From Spirochaetales bacterium (GTDB taxonomy: Bacteria > Spirochaetota > Spirochaetia > UBA9216), in assembly GCA_016342585.1 (NCBI GenBank), contig JAEINK010000008.1:44905-108904 (forward strand): 64,000 nucleotides of DNA, written 5' to 3'. The notes beneath the pieces were generated by a model. That model did not search any database, was not told where the DNA came from, and saw only the letters and a program-made list of their open reading frames with translations. The translations under genes and the position numbers were made by a program. Shown here one piece after another: positions 53,154-61,451 of this stretch (positions within the stretch are counted from its first letter, which is position 1; every line of letters starts with the position of its first letter).

Positions 53154-54212
53154 CTATGCCTTATAGACTCCGAACTCCTCAATCGCGTCCATCATGGCAA
53201 GAACATTCTCAACGGGAGTCTCCTCAAGGATGGTATCATGACTCGCACCCCCAATATACCGACCACCTGGCATCATGATCTCCAGCAGTTTACGAGTCTG
53301 CTCCTTGACTATCCAGGGACTTTCACTGTTTATTAAAATATGATGCGAATCAATCGCCCCGTTTAAGACAATTTTACCACCGAAATCTCTCTTGATATCG
53401 ACAGGGTTCATATTGGCAGCATCGGGTTGGAGAGCGTGGAGTCCATCCATCCCGATAGCAACGAGGTCGGTAATAAACTCCCTGTAACTTCCACAGCAGT
53501 GAAGCATTACCTTCAAGCCAAAATCATGACCAAGGTTCACCAATCTTTTCAGTGATGGTAAAATAAACTCCCTGAACATTTCCAGCCCCATAAGCGGACC
53601 GTTCTGGCTTCCAAAATCATTGCCTATAAAAAAGATATCCATTAAATCCGATGCCTCATCGAAGGCTTTTACAGAACCGGCAATATAGAAATCGGTGATC
53701 TTCTCAAAGATTTTTTTAACCACATTGGGATGATCATACATCTTATAATACAGGTCCTCATGTCCGACAAGATCAATCGCATCATGCCAGAAGGGTGACC
53801 ACTCCCCACCAAGAACAGAAAAAACCCCCTTCCAGGATTCCGCCTCCCCCCTGATAGCTGAAACATCCACAATTGATGCATCAGGCCAGGAATAAGCCTC
53901 CACGGCCAGGAGGGTCTCCACATCCTTCAAAGGATGACTCATGGGCATACCATACCCGATCCCCTTCCGCTGAACACCAAAGGGGCTGCAATAGGTGGCA
54001 CCGGGAAGGAACTCTACCTGGGGCAGCTTATATTCGGCCGAAACCCGGCGAAAATCATCCCCCATCCTCTGCCGGAGAGGTTCATCACCCAATCCCAGAG
54101 AATTTTTGGCTTTAAGCCAGAACTCCTCACTTGCGCCGCACCAGCGGGGAACCCTGTCCGGAATATCACCTTCAAATACAACAGAGACTCGTTCCTTTCC
54201 AGTCATAGCCAT
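53154..54212 (-). CDS. Uroporphyrinogen decarboxylase-superfamily protein, copy 3
   Basis: 352 residues, closely similar in plan to copy 1: IPDRVPRWCGASEEFW, IFFIGNDFGSQNGPLMGLEMF, zinc-type motif VMLHCCGSYREFITDLVAIG, IVLNGAIDSHHIL, and GGASHDTILEETPVENVLAMM with His at the third-ligand place. It is last in a four-gene operon of URO-D-like genes and the AraC-type regulator; one base separates it from copy 4. Convergent with the first LacI gene, 42 bases apart. The weak Shine-Dalgarno GAGG suggests coupled translation. Confidence 0.8.
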   Translation of the reverse strand: MAMTGKERVSVVFEGDIPDRVPRWCGASEEFWLKAKNSLGLGDEPLRQRMGDDFRRVSAEYKLPQVEFLPGATYCSPFGVQRKGIGYGMPMSHPLKDVETLLAVEAYSWPDASIVDVSAIRGEAESWKGVFSVLGGEWSPFWHDAIDLVGHEDLYYKMYDHPNVVKKIFEKITDFYIAGSVKAFDEASDLMDIFFIGNDFGSQNGPLMGLEMFREFILPSLKRLVNLGHDFGLKVMLHCCGSYREFITDLVAIGMDGLHALQPDAANMNPVDIKRDFGGKIVLNGAIDSHHILINSESPWIVKEQTRKLLEIMMPGGRYIGGASHDTILEETPVENVLAMMDAIEEFGVYKA

Positions 54213-54213
54213 C

Positions 54214-55512
54214 TCAATAATCCTCAGCTACTCTCGAGGCAATCTCCGCCCACTCCCAGAGACGATGAGGTTCATGATTTACAGTGGAGATATCCTTCAT
54301 AATCAACTCTACATGACACTTACCTTCAGTTTTATCCATAAAATCCCGTATTTCCTGTTCGGCACGATCCGGGGCCCAGTTTTGCTCGGCAAGAATGGCA
54401 GGATTGGGTTTCCTGCTCATTACAAAATCGGCGCCCATCTTCTCAATGGCATTTTCAGTATTAGACCAGGGACTTACCGAGATTTTACGAAGGTTTGGGA
54501 TCCTCCTGAGAGAATCGACCTTACCGTCCAAAGGTTCACAACAGCCGTAATAGTTCTTTCCCCAGCGTTTCATCCATCGCAAATCATGCTCTATGGCAAA
54601 CTCCCAATGCATTTCCGGGGAGACTCCGGTAAAGATCTGGGCATTGGAACATCCCCACATATTCTCGGGCTTAACATGATCCGAATTAAAATCATCTCCC
54701 GGCAGATCAGAAATATAGCCATATCCACCAGAACCGATCCTCGTATTATTAGCATCGAGCGAAAGAAGGTTTTTATCAACAAACTGATCCAACTCAACCA
54801 TCCAGGCATCTACCATCCGATCCACAAAGGCATGAACCATATCCGGTCTCATAACAAGATCCATCATAGCCTCCTGGACACCCCACCATCTGATAAGGTA
54901 ATCCCAGGGGGTATACCAGATATGTGACTGCCCGACCTTCTTTACGGGAATGATCCCTTCAAAAAGTTCATTCATGGCATTATAGCCATATTCAGTAGCC
55001 CTTTCAAAATGAGTAATCTCAGGCATCTGAATCTTCTCAAGATCATCCATATCCTTTATCTGAATTTTAAAATGCCTTGAATAGATATCGTTATCGGCAT
55101 CAGTCCGTGCCACATCCACATCTTCGAGAATTCCAAAATCCGTACTGTGAATAACCAGTGGACATTCAATAAAGGGAGAGACAATCATATCCCCCTGGAG
55201 GTGATCCCACTGGTAAATGGTTCTGCGAAGACGGGTCTCAAGATCCCGGGCCCAGGGATGGTGGGTGCAAAGGGTTAATTCATCATCAACATTCATCTCA
55301 TGCCAGGGAATCTCATTGATCCAGACCATCGGCCGTTTTGATTTTAGATCATTAAGATTCGTCCAGAGTTCTGCCCGGGTTTTATTTACAGGATCATCAG
55401 AGATCTCTGAAATTCGTTCACCGAGCTGTTTAAGGATATCCTTCTCTTCGGGCGCCAATACAATTTCTGATTCTAAGGGAGGGGCTTCCCTGTGACTTGG
55501 GTCATGCAGCAT
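54214..55512 (-). CDS. Divergent uroporphyrinogen decarboxylase-superfamily protein, copy 4
   Basis: A 432-residue protein, the most distant of the five. It has an extra N-terminal part (about 60 residues) and WINEIPWHEMN, LIRWWGVQEAMMDLVMRPDMVHAFVDRMVDAW, and YYGCCEPLDGKVDSLRRIPNLRKISVSPWSN in place of the HxCG motif. This GCCEPL form marks a subgroup of URO-D-like proteins commonly annotated as hypothetical. The late DFVMSRKPNP stretch replaces the His motif. It could act as a partner subunit or on a different substrate. One base separates its stop from the start of copy 3. Confidence 0.75.
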   Translation of the reverse strand: MLHDPSHREAPPLESEIVLAPEEKDILKQLGERISEISDDPVNKTRAELWTNLNDLKSKRPMVWINEIPWHEMNVDDELTLCTHHPWARDLETRLRRTIYQWDHLQGDMIVSPFIECPLVIHSTDFGILEDVDVARTDADNDIYSRHFKIQIKDMDDLEKIQMPEITHFERATEYGYNAMNELFEGIIPVKKVGQSHIWYTPWDYLIRWWGVQEAMMDLVMRPDMVHAFVDRMVDAWMVELDQFVDKNLLSLDANNTRIGSGGYGYISDLPGDDFNSDHVKPENMWGCSNAQIFTGVSPEMHWEFAIEHDLRWMKRWGKNYYGCCEPLDGKVDSLRRIPNLRKISVSPWSNTENAIEKMGADFVMSRKPNPAILAEQNWAPDRAEQEIRDFMDKTEGKCHVELIMKDISTVNHEPHRLWEWAEIASRVAEDY

Positions 55513-55598
55513 AATAAACTCCTTATACTCTATGCTTATTCCCGAAAATCACAGCCGTCAATCCCAATATCAATATTTTACAGTCTGATAATTAGTTT

Positions 55599-57293
55599 TT
55601 ATTGCGGATTATATTCAGAAGGATAGACACCCGTATATTTTTTAAATGTGTTATAGAAGTAATTGGGATCGGTATACCCGACCTCAAGCGCAATCTGATT
55701 AGCCTTCATTCCGGATGTTCTCAGCAGTTTTTTTGCCTGGGTGATCCGAAGGTTATTAAGATACCGGGAATAATTATCCCCGGTCTGTTCCTTGAAAAGC
55801 TTACCGAGATAGGCAGGAGATAGATCAAACTGATACCCTAGAACTTTTAGAGACATTGGCTTGGTGTAGTTCTGATCAACATATTCAACAATCTGCTGAA
55901 TCAGGGTTTGCGGCCTGCTCTCCTTTTCTGAAAGTCTGAAAATAATCTCCAGGGAGACCTGCTTCAGCCAGTCAAGGGTTTTCTCGATGGTCTTATGCTG
56001 AAAAAGTTTTTTAAAGATAGACTCATACCCCCCGACTATCTCCTGTTCGGCCAATCCATTGGTCTTAATTATATTCAGGAGGTTGGACAAAACTTCAATA
56101 GCAAAGCCCCTGAAATACTCTTCACTGATTATTTTCCGCTTTGTAAAATTGTGATAGGTTTCAGAAAAAAACAGTTCCACACTTTTCCGGTTGCATTCAA
56201 GAACCAGCTGATAAAGCCGATCAAGATCTATCTCCTCCGGTTCATCATAATCAAGCAAAAATCCATCCACATTCTCAGCAGTCAGCATCTGGATCGGGAG
56301 GTATCTAAAAGGTTCCACATCAAGACCGTTAAACCAGTCTATGGCCAGTTGTATAGCCAAGGCGCCGTCCAGCCTGGCGGACTGATAGGTGGCAACATCA
56401 AGCGTTCCATTTTTCAGCATCCTCATACCCACCCGGGAGCTGCCGTTGGCTACCCTCACAATATCGGTTCTGCCGGCCTCTTCTAATGCCCGGTTAATCC
56501 CCTGCTGAGCGATATTATCATCAGCACTGACAATCCCTTTAAGCTCAACACCGAATTCCTCTATCCATTTTTTTACCTGTCTGTAGGTCTGCTCCTTATC
56601 CAATCCCGTTGACTCAACACCAAGAAGTTTCATACGGGGTGCAATTTCATTCAATTCGGTGATCAACCCCCATTTTCTTCCCAAAAAGGCGGAAGAGCCG
56701 GGAATATGACAAATTACAGCGTACCCCCCCCTGAAATCGAGGCGCTCGGCGAAACGCCGGGCAAGCATTCGAAACTGCCCCCAGTCATCGGGCCCCGTCC
56801 AGGCAAGGATATATCGAAAGGCTTCCGGATCCGGAACAAGGTTACTGGCAATCACAGGAATTCCCGCCTCATTTATCTGCCTGTAACAGGAAACACTCTC
56901 CGAGGCACTTTCCGGAATAAAAATGACCATATCGGGTCGTGCCGAAATAACTTCGGCTACCTGCTGGGCCTGCATACCCATATCCCAGCCGGAATGTTTA
57001 AACTCAAGCTCTATTCCAAACGGTTCGGCGGTCTCCTTCATTCCCGCTTCATATTCGGTATGATAGGGATGTTCCGGAAGAAGACAGATAATCCGTTTCC
57101 CTTTGGCACCATCCATCGGGGATTCTGGAATATTGCTCTTTCGCACCTGCCAGCCCGGGAATTCGGAATCAAACCAATGACGACGATCACTTTCCGGGAA
57201 GGAGAATGGATCATCTGGTCTGGGGGGGATCGACTTTCGTCCCCGCATCCATAAAAGAGGTTTTCTTCCATCTGAATAATTATAAGAGTCCAT
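55599..57293 (-). CDS. AraC-family regulator with a sugar-binding-protein sensor domain
   Basis: 564 residues without a signal peptide. Residues about 10-350 are a type I binding-protein domain strikingly like the transporter receptor at 46.5-47.7 kb, including the N-terminal extension (KPLLWMRGRKSIPPRPDDPFSFP versus LLRIGGNTRTVPQRPSDPSALP; NIPESPMDGAKGKR; AWTGPDDWGQFRML; GIVSADDNIAQQGINRAL). Residues about 465-562 are the AraC double helix-turn-helix (LKVLGYQFDLSPAYLGKLFKEQTGDNY, ANQIALEVGYTDPNYFYNTFKKYTGVYPSEY). E. coli XylR has the same general plan. It should sense, inside the cell, the sugar that the importer brings in. The ATG lacks a Shine-Dalgarno and follows TATTAT by seven bases. 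Confidence 0.9.
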   Translation of the reverse strand: MDSYNYSDGRKPLLWMRGRKSIPPRPDDPFSFPESDRRHWFDSEFPGWQVRKSNIPESPMDGAKGKRIICLLPEHPYHTEYEAGMKETAEPFGIELEFKHSGWDMGMQAQQVAEVISARPDMVIFIPESASESVSCYRQINEAGIPVIASNLVPDPEAFRYILAWTGPDDWGQFRMLARRFAERLDFRGGYAVICHIPGSSAFLGRKWGLITELNEIAPRMKLLGVESTGLDKEQTYRQVKKWIEEFGVELKGIVSADDNIAQQGINRALEEAGRTDIVRVANGSSRVGMRMLKNGTLDVATYQSARLDGALAIQLAIDWFNGLDVEPFRYLPIQMLTAENVDGFLLDYDEPEEIDLDRLYQLVLECNRKSVELFFSETYHNFTKRKIISEEYFRGFAIEVLSNLLNIIKTNGLAEQEIVGGYESIFKKLFQHKTIEKTLDWLKQVSLEIIFRLSEKESRPQTLIQQIVEYVDQNYTKPMSLKVLGYQFDLSPAYLGKLFKEQTGDNYSRYLNNLRITQAKKLLRTSGMKANQIALEVGYTDPNYFYNTFKKYTGVYPSEYNPQ

Positions 57294-57300
57294 TAAGAAG

Positions 57301-57306
57301 ATAATA
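57301..57306 (-). promoter_or_regulatory. -10 box of a leaderless AraC-type gene
   Basis: On the minus strand TATTAT ends seven bases before the ATG at 57293; no good -35 box is present at 16-18 bp, as expected for a promoter that needs an activator, and there is no Shine-Dalgarno. Confidence 0.45.
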
Positions 57307-57389
57307 CCAGAAATTCAGCTTGGCTGCAGAACTTTTATCTGCCCGGATTTTTTTGTTTTCTGACCATACCCGGTCCTTGAAGCAGCTCT

Positions 57390-58643
57390 CTATTTAAATT
57401 CCCTTACAGCCTCAAACATAGCCACAATATTTTCAGGAGGAACATCCGGCATGATATTATGGATATTCGCAAAAACAAAACCGCCCCGGGGAGCCAGGAC
57501 ATCAAGCCGTCGTGCCACTTCAGTTCGAACCTGCTGGACACTACCCTTGTTTAAAATTTCCCGGGGATCCATACCCCCGCCCCAGAAAACCATGTCATCC
57601 CCGAATTCGGATTTCAGCCGTTCAGGCTCCATATTTAGACAATTGGTTTGAACCGGATTTATTATATCTATCCCTGATTCAATAAAATCCGGTATAAACT
57701 GATAGACAGAACCGCAGGTATGAAGAAATGTCTTCATACTGCTGTTTTCATGAACGTAATCCGATAACCGCTTACGATGCGCATGAAAAAGTTCCCGGTA
57801 CACATCAAGCCCCATGAAAGGCCCGGAGTCCATACCCAGATCATCACCGAATCTGATAACATCAACCACATCACCAACCGATTCGCAAACCGCGGTAAGG
57901 CTCTTCATATGCCGTTCCATCAGCAGTTCCACAAGAATAGCCACATTGCCCTGATCCGTATAAAGATCCATCAGAAAATTATCCATTCTTCGAAGAAATG
58001 TACCCCACTCAAACAGATTCGAACCCACAACCACCATTAAAGCCTTATCGGTAGTTTCCCTCAGGTGGATTGCTTTCTTACGAAGCTCATTGTAAAACCC
58101 AGCATCTCCCGCATGATCCCAGGGACTGTGAACAAGGTGTGACCACAAAACCCTATCCAGTGCCTCATCCAGTACCTCATTCATGGCAGCCCTTCCTTCC
58201 GGATAACCATCAATAAACGGAAATACCGTTTGATCAAAAAAGGTTGCCCCCTCCGGCATAATCGCGATGAGATCCCCGGACTGCCTGTGGCGTGCCTCCC
58301 ATGTTCCGGAACTATTCAACTCCGGCTTGAACCAGGAGGGATAGAAGGCTTTATCACCTGTGGCAAGTTTGACAGGATACCAATCTGAAGATTTATCATT
58401 GAAACCACGGCCAATATCAAGAATATCCACACCAAGCAGATCAACAAGATCCATATCGGGCTGGGCCAGCTGCTGGACAACATCGTATATCAAAGTCGGG
58501 CTCTCTTCTCTGCCGAGATATTTCATCAGGTTCCTGTGGGCAATTGCCGAAATTCCTGCACTGGGATTGGATCCCAAATCAATAGGAACCCTGTCAGGGC
58601 TCTTATGAGTCAGGGAAAGTTGAATGCGTTCTCTAGAGGTCAC
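57390..58643 (-). CDS. Uroporphyrinogen decarboxylase-superfamily protein, copy 5
   Basis: 417 residues from a GTG start at 58643 (CGGAGGG before it). Features: KSPDRVPIDLGSNPSAGISAIAH, LVDLLGVDILDIGRGF, VIRFGDDLGMDSGPFMGLDVYRELF, zinc motif FLHTCGSVYQFIPDFIESG, FWGGGMDPREIL, and FANIHNIMPDVPPENIVAMFEAV with His at the third place. This GGFVFANIHNI ending is nearest to methyltransferase-like members found with corrinoid proteins, but no corrinoid protein (DxHxxG) is encoded here. First gene of the operon continuing with the AraC-type regulator and copies 4 and 3, with a LacI gene divergent. Confidence 0.82.
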   Translation of the reverse strand: MTSRERIQLSLTHKSPDRVPIDLGSNPSAGISAIAHRNLMKYLGREESPTLIYDVVQQLAQPDMDLVDLLGVDILDIGRGFNDKSSDWYPVKLATGDKAFYPSWFKPELNSSGTWEARHRQSGDLIAIMPEGATFFDQTVFPFIDGYPEGRAAMNEVLDEALDRVLWSHLVHSPWDHAGDAGFYNELRKKAIHLRETTDKALMVVVGSNLFEWGTFLRRMDNFLMDLYTDQGNVAILVELLMERHMKSLTAVCESVGDVVDVIRFGDDLGMDSGPFMGLDVYRELFHAHRKRLSDYVHENSSMKTFLHTCGSVYQFIPDFIESGIDIINPVQTNCLNMEPERLKSEFGDDMVFWGGGMDPREILNKGSVQQVRTEVARRLDVLAPRGGFVFANIHNIMPDVPPENIVAMFEAVREFK

Positions 58644-58668
58644 TATATAACCCTCCGCTATTTAATTT

Positions 58669-58875
58669 ATTTTACTAATTAATATGCTTTATTTTACCTC
58701 ATATTTCACCATATATTTTACTACAGTTTTTATGAGTGTCAAGATTTTTAATAGGATTAATGATTTTTAATCGACTTTGCTCCCCAACTTAAAGGTGAAT
58801 GATTGGTAAAAACCTCATTGTTATACCACTATTTGGTAAAATACAGGTTATATTGAGATTGTAAACTGATAAAAT
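58669..58875. repeat. Six copies of a 9-bp operator-like motif TRRTAAAAW in a divergent promoter region
   Basis: ATTTTACTA at 58669, ATTTTACCT at 58691 and ATTTTACTA at 58715 (reverse orientation), then TGGTAAAAA at 58804, TGGTAAAAT at 58834 and TGATAAAAT at 58867 (forward). All fit the consensus T(A/G)(G/A)TAAAA(A/T) or its complement, with minor variation. They surround both divergent promoters and are probable binding sites of one or both LacI paralogues. Confidence 0.65.
58715..58742 (-). promoter_or_regulatory. Promoter of the URO-D copy 5 operon
   Basis: On the minus strand perfect TTGACA (58742-58737), 16-bp spacer and TAAAAT (58720-58715). The -10 overlaps one operator-like motif. 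Confidence 0.7.
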
Positions 58876-58887
58876 GAATAGTATAAT
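58859..58887 (+). promoter_or_regulatory. Promoter of the second LacI gene
   Basis: TTGTAA (58859-58864), 17-bp spacer and a perfect TATAAT (58882-58887), 22 bases before the ATG, with AGGAA between. The operator-like TGATAAAAT lies in the spacer. Confidence 0.65.
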
Positions 58888-58908
58888 TTTTAATACAGGA
58901 ACTAATAA

Positions 58909-59850
58909 ATGATAAAACTATCGGATGTAGCAGCAAAAGCAAATGTCTCGATTACTACTGTATCGATGGCCCTTTCAGGAAAAGGACGTATATCTTCGGA
59001 GATGCGAGAGAAAGTTATGACGGCAGCGGATGAGCTTGGCTATATACGAAAGAAACGATCAACTACCGAATCCTCCTGGGGAATACTCCTTCCCATGGGA
59101 GAAAATTGGGATGCCATCTGGCATTTTATACGCCCCATCGTTGATAATATTGTATTAACAGCAAAAAACAAAGATTTTTCATATTGCATAATTCCGGTGT
59201 ATCCGGACCAGGAAACAGGGGATATAAAATCTTCTATAAGCAAACATAAATTAACCTCTATCTTCTCCATTCACTTTGGAGACCCAGACCTATTCGAAAT
59301 CCTCGAACAGGAGGGAATCCCGGTAGTCGTGATCAATAACTCCCAGTTTCAGGAAGGGTATTACTCCATCTGTGTAGATGATTTCCAGGGAGCCTATGAG
59401 GGAACCCGGCATCTTCTGGAGAAAAACCACAGGGCTATCTCATTCCTGGATTACCCCCGAGGTATGGTTCCCAACATTGCCTACGATCGATACTTCGGTT
59501 TCCTGAAGGCCATGGAAGAAGAAGGGATAAGCCTCCCTAAACACTGGAAAATCACAGTTGACCTCAACGACACCACGGAAATGAAGAACCAGATAGGGAG
59601 AGTTCTTGAAAACAAGGATGCCCCGACAGCATTCTTTGTACATGATGACTTCATGGCCAATAGACTTATACATCTATTAAACACAATGGGAAAATCGGTT
59701 CCCGAAGATATTTCAATCATTGCTCCTGGAGATACTTTAAATTACATTCATCCCGAGACACCCAGAATCTCCACAATGAGCATCAATACAGGTCTAATGG
59801 GTAAATATGCGGCGGATATGATGCTCGAAAGGGCAAACGGGGGATACTAG
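58909..59850 (+). CDS. LacI-family regulator, interrupted by an in-frame TAG near its end
   Basis: 313 residues to a TAG stop: helix-turn-helix LSDVAAKANVSITTVSMALSGKGRISSEMREKVMTAADELGY, then the sensor domain (WDAIWHFIRPIVDNIV, GIPVVVINNSQFQEGYYSICVDDFQGAYEGTRHLL, FFVHDDFMANRLIHLL, DISIIAPGDTLNY, STMSINTGLMG). It is a close paralogue of the LacI protein at 52089 but ends at ERANGGY, about 22 residues short. The missing tail continues in the same frame after the TAG (59851-59919). The truncated protein keeps the DNA-binding and most of the sensor part and may still act. Divergent from the URO-D copy 5 operon. Confidence 0.88.
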   Translation: MIKLSDVAAKANVSITTVSMALSGKGRISSEMREKVMTAADELGYIRKKRSTTESSWGILLPMGENWDAIWHFIRPIVDNIVLTAKNKDFSYCIIPVYPDQETGDIKSSISKHKLTSIFSIHFGDPDLFEILEQEGIPVVVINNSQFQEGYYSICVDDFQGAYEGTRHLLEKNHRAISFLDYPRGMVPNIAYDRYFGFLKAMEEEGISLPKHWKITVDLNDTTEMKNQIGRVLENKDAPTAFFVHDDFMANRLIHLLNTMGKSVPEDISIIAPGDTLNYIHPETPRISTMSINTGLMGKYAADMMLERANGGY

Positions 59851-59919
59851 GAGAGTCATGTACTAAAAATTAAACAACAGCTTATTATCAGAGGTTCAAC
59901 ACTGAGCAGACTCGATTAA
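59851..59919 (+). pseudogene. In-frame continuation of the LacI gene after TAG
   Basis: In the same frame as the LacI gene 22 further codons follow the TAG at 59848-59850, ending at TAA (59917). They encode ESHVLKIKQQ then LIIRGSTLSRLD, which matches the normal LacI family end (LKVQQHLVERGSC in the paralogue). Counting from the shared Met of the last helix, both have the same number of positions before LK if the TAG is counted as one residue. So a single base change is the simplest explanation. Confidence 0.8.
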
Positions 59920-59943
59920 ACCACTTTCCGGTACCGCGAGTTT

Positions 59944-61323
59944 CTATTCGACTATTACAAGCTGAATATCACAGACATTGGTATTGGTAGGTCCGGTCAT
60001 AAGCAGGCCGCCGGCCTGTTTAAAGTAGTTATAGGAATCATTCTTATTCAGGTACTCCTGGATCGACAGACCTTCCGCTAAACCGGCATCAAATATGCCC
60101 AGTTCCGCATAAGCTCCGGCCGCATCGGTGGGTCCATCATTCCCATCGGTTCCTCCGGAGAGGAAAAAGATCCTGTTGGTTTCATCGGGCGTATCCCTCA
60201 TCTCATTCAGGAAAGAGAGGGCCATCTCCTGATTACGCCCACCGGTACCTTTACCCCGAAGTGTCACCGTAGTCTCACCACCGCCGATGAGGCAAAGGGG
60301 GCGGCCCGAACCATCCCGGAGACCTGAGCAGTCCAGAGCCATACCCAGATAAAATTTGGCGATTTCCCGGGCCTCCCCGGCGATACGGGAAGAGAGAATG
60401 ACCGGCTGGAAGCCCAGTTCGCGGGCCTTTTTCTCCGAGGCGATCAGGGCCGCCCGATTGGTTCCCAGGAGACAATTCTTTACCTTATCAAATATAGGGT
60501 CTCCCTTCTTGGGTGTATCAGGGATATCCCCGGAAAGACCCCGTTCCAGAATGGACTTTACACCGGCAGGAACCTTATCCCGAATCCCATATTTGTCCAG
60601 AATCTCCACTGCCTGAGCAAAGGTTGAACTATCCGCCACAGTAAGGCCCGAGGCAATTGAATCAAGCCTGTCTCCGATCACATCAGAGAGGATGAGGTTT
60701 ATACAGGTGGCAGGGTGAACAAGGGAAGCCAAACGCCCCCCCTTGATTCCGGAGATATGCTTTCGAATACAATTAATCTCCTGAATGGCCGCACCACACT
60801 CCAGAAGAAGCTTCGTCGTATCCTGTTTATCCGACAGGCTTAAGGAGACCTTATCATCACTCCAGGGCAGAGAAAGGAGAGCGGACCCGCCTCCAGAGAT
60901 CAAACTGATTACCAGAGTATTCACATCCGCCTGTCCGGCAAGGTCTGCCATCTCTTTTGCCGCAAGATTTGAGTTTTCATCGGGTACCGGATGCCCCGCT
61001 TCTATCATCTTTATAAGATCAAGTTCCGCCGTATGACCATACTTTACAGAAATTATCCCCTGGGAAATTCGTGCCCCCAGGATAGCCTCGAGAGCTGCTG
61101 CCATAGGGGCTGTTGCCTTTCCCGCACCTATAACAAAAATCTGTTTATAATCATTCAAATTGAAGGTTAGAATCTCCGAATCAAGTTCGATTAAAAGGTT
61201 ATTCCCCACCTTCTTTACCTTGGACAGGATCATCTGCCAGGGGTTAACCCTTTCAACTCCGGCCAGGAATATCTGCTCAAGATCCTTTCGGTATTCAGCA
61301 GGGTTTTTCATTACTTTACTCAT
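59944..61323 (-). CDS. Glycerate 2-kinase, MOFRL/GckA family
   Basis: A 459-residue protein of the DUF4147 plus MOFRL family (often annotated hydroxypyruvate reductase TtuD): VIGAGKATAPMAAALEAIL, GIISVKYGHT, EAGHPVPDENS, ISGGGSALLSLPW, HISGIKGGRLA, LSDVIGDRLDSIASGLT, then the MOFRL domain with LIGGGETTVTLRGKGTGGRNQEMAL and FFLSGGTDGNDGPTDAAGAY. The family phosphorylates D-glycerate to 2-phosphoglycerate, a common end of sugar-acid catabolism (with tartronate semialdehyde reductase). The start at 61323 follows CGGAGAG; a GTG two codons earlier is less likely. It lies after the MBL-fold gene on the same strand. Confidence 0.9.
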   Translation of the reverse strand: MSKVMKNPAEYRKDLEQIFLAGVERVNPWQMILSKVKKVGNNLLIELDSEILTFNLNDYKQIFVIGAGKATAPMAAALEAILGARISQGIISVKYGHTAELDLIKMIEAGHPVPDENSNLAAKEMADLAGQADVNTLVISLISGGGSALLSLPWSDDKVSLSLSDKQDTTKLLLECGAAIQEINCIRKHISGIKGGRLASLVHPATCINLILSDVIGDRLDSIASGLTVADSSTFAQAVEILDKYGIRDKVPAGVKSILERGLSGDIPDTPKKGDPIFDKVKNCLLGTNRAALIASEKKARELGFQPVILSSRIAGEAREIAKFYLGMALDCSGLRDGSGRPLCLIGGGETTVTLRGKGTGGRNQEMALSFLNEMRDTPDETNRIFFLSGGTDGNDGPTDAAGAYAELGIFDAGLAEGLSIQEYLNKNDSYNYFKQAGGLLMTGPTNTNVCDIQLVIVE

Positions 61324-61451
61324 AATCACTCTCCGTTATTCATAAAATGGGGGATCTATCTATCATAAACTGTCTATTACGATCTATCCATATCAGACTT
61401 TATCAGTAAATCTATTTTACCCTACTCTTAATCATAGTATAAGCTTGAACA

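Noticed and set aside
53995..54927. Long plus-strand reading frame opposite two URO-D genes (310 codons)
   Set aside because: Shadow of well-supported minus-strand genes; composition odd (rich in Ile, His, Pro), no Shine-Dalgarno, no family pattern.
44181..58643. URO-D-like genes as haem biosynthesis (hemE)
   Set aside because: Five divergent copies, an HxCG zinc-type motif in four, no other tetrapyrrole gene, and a sugar transporter context argue against haem synthesis.
57390..58643. Corrinoid methyltransferase operon with its corrinoid protein
   Set aside because: No DxHxxG/SxL/GG corrinoid-binding protein is found in any frame of the window, so a complete methyltransferase system cannot be claimed.
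59848..59850. TAG as a pyrrolysine codon
   Set aside because: Pyrrolysine is known in methylamine methyltransferases, not LacI tails; no PYLIS-like need or pylTS is visible. A point mutation or sequencing error is simpler.
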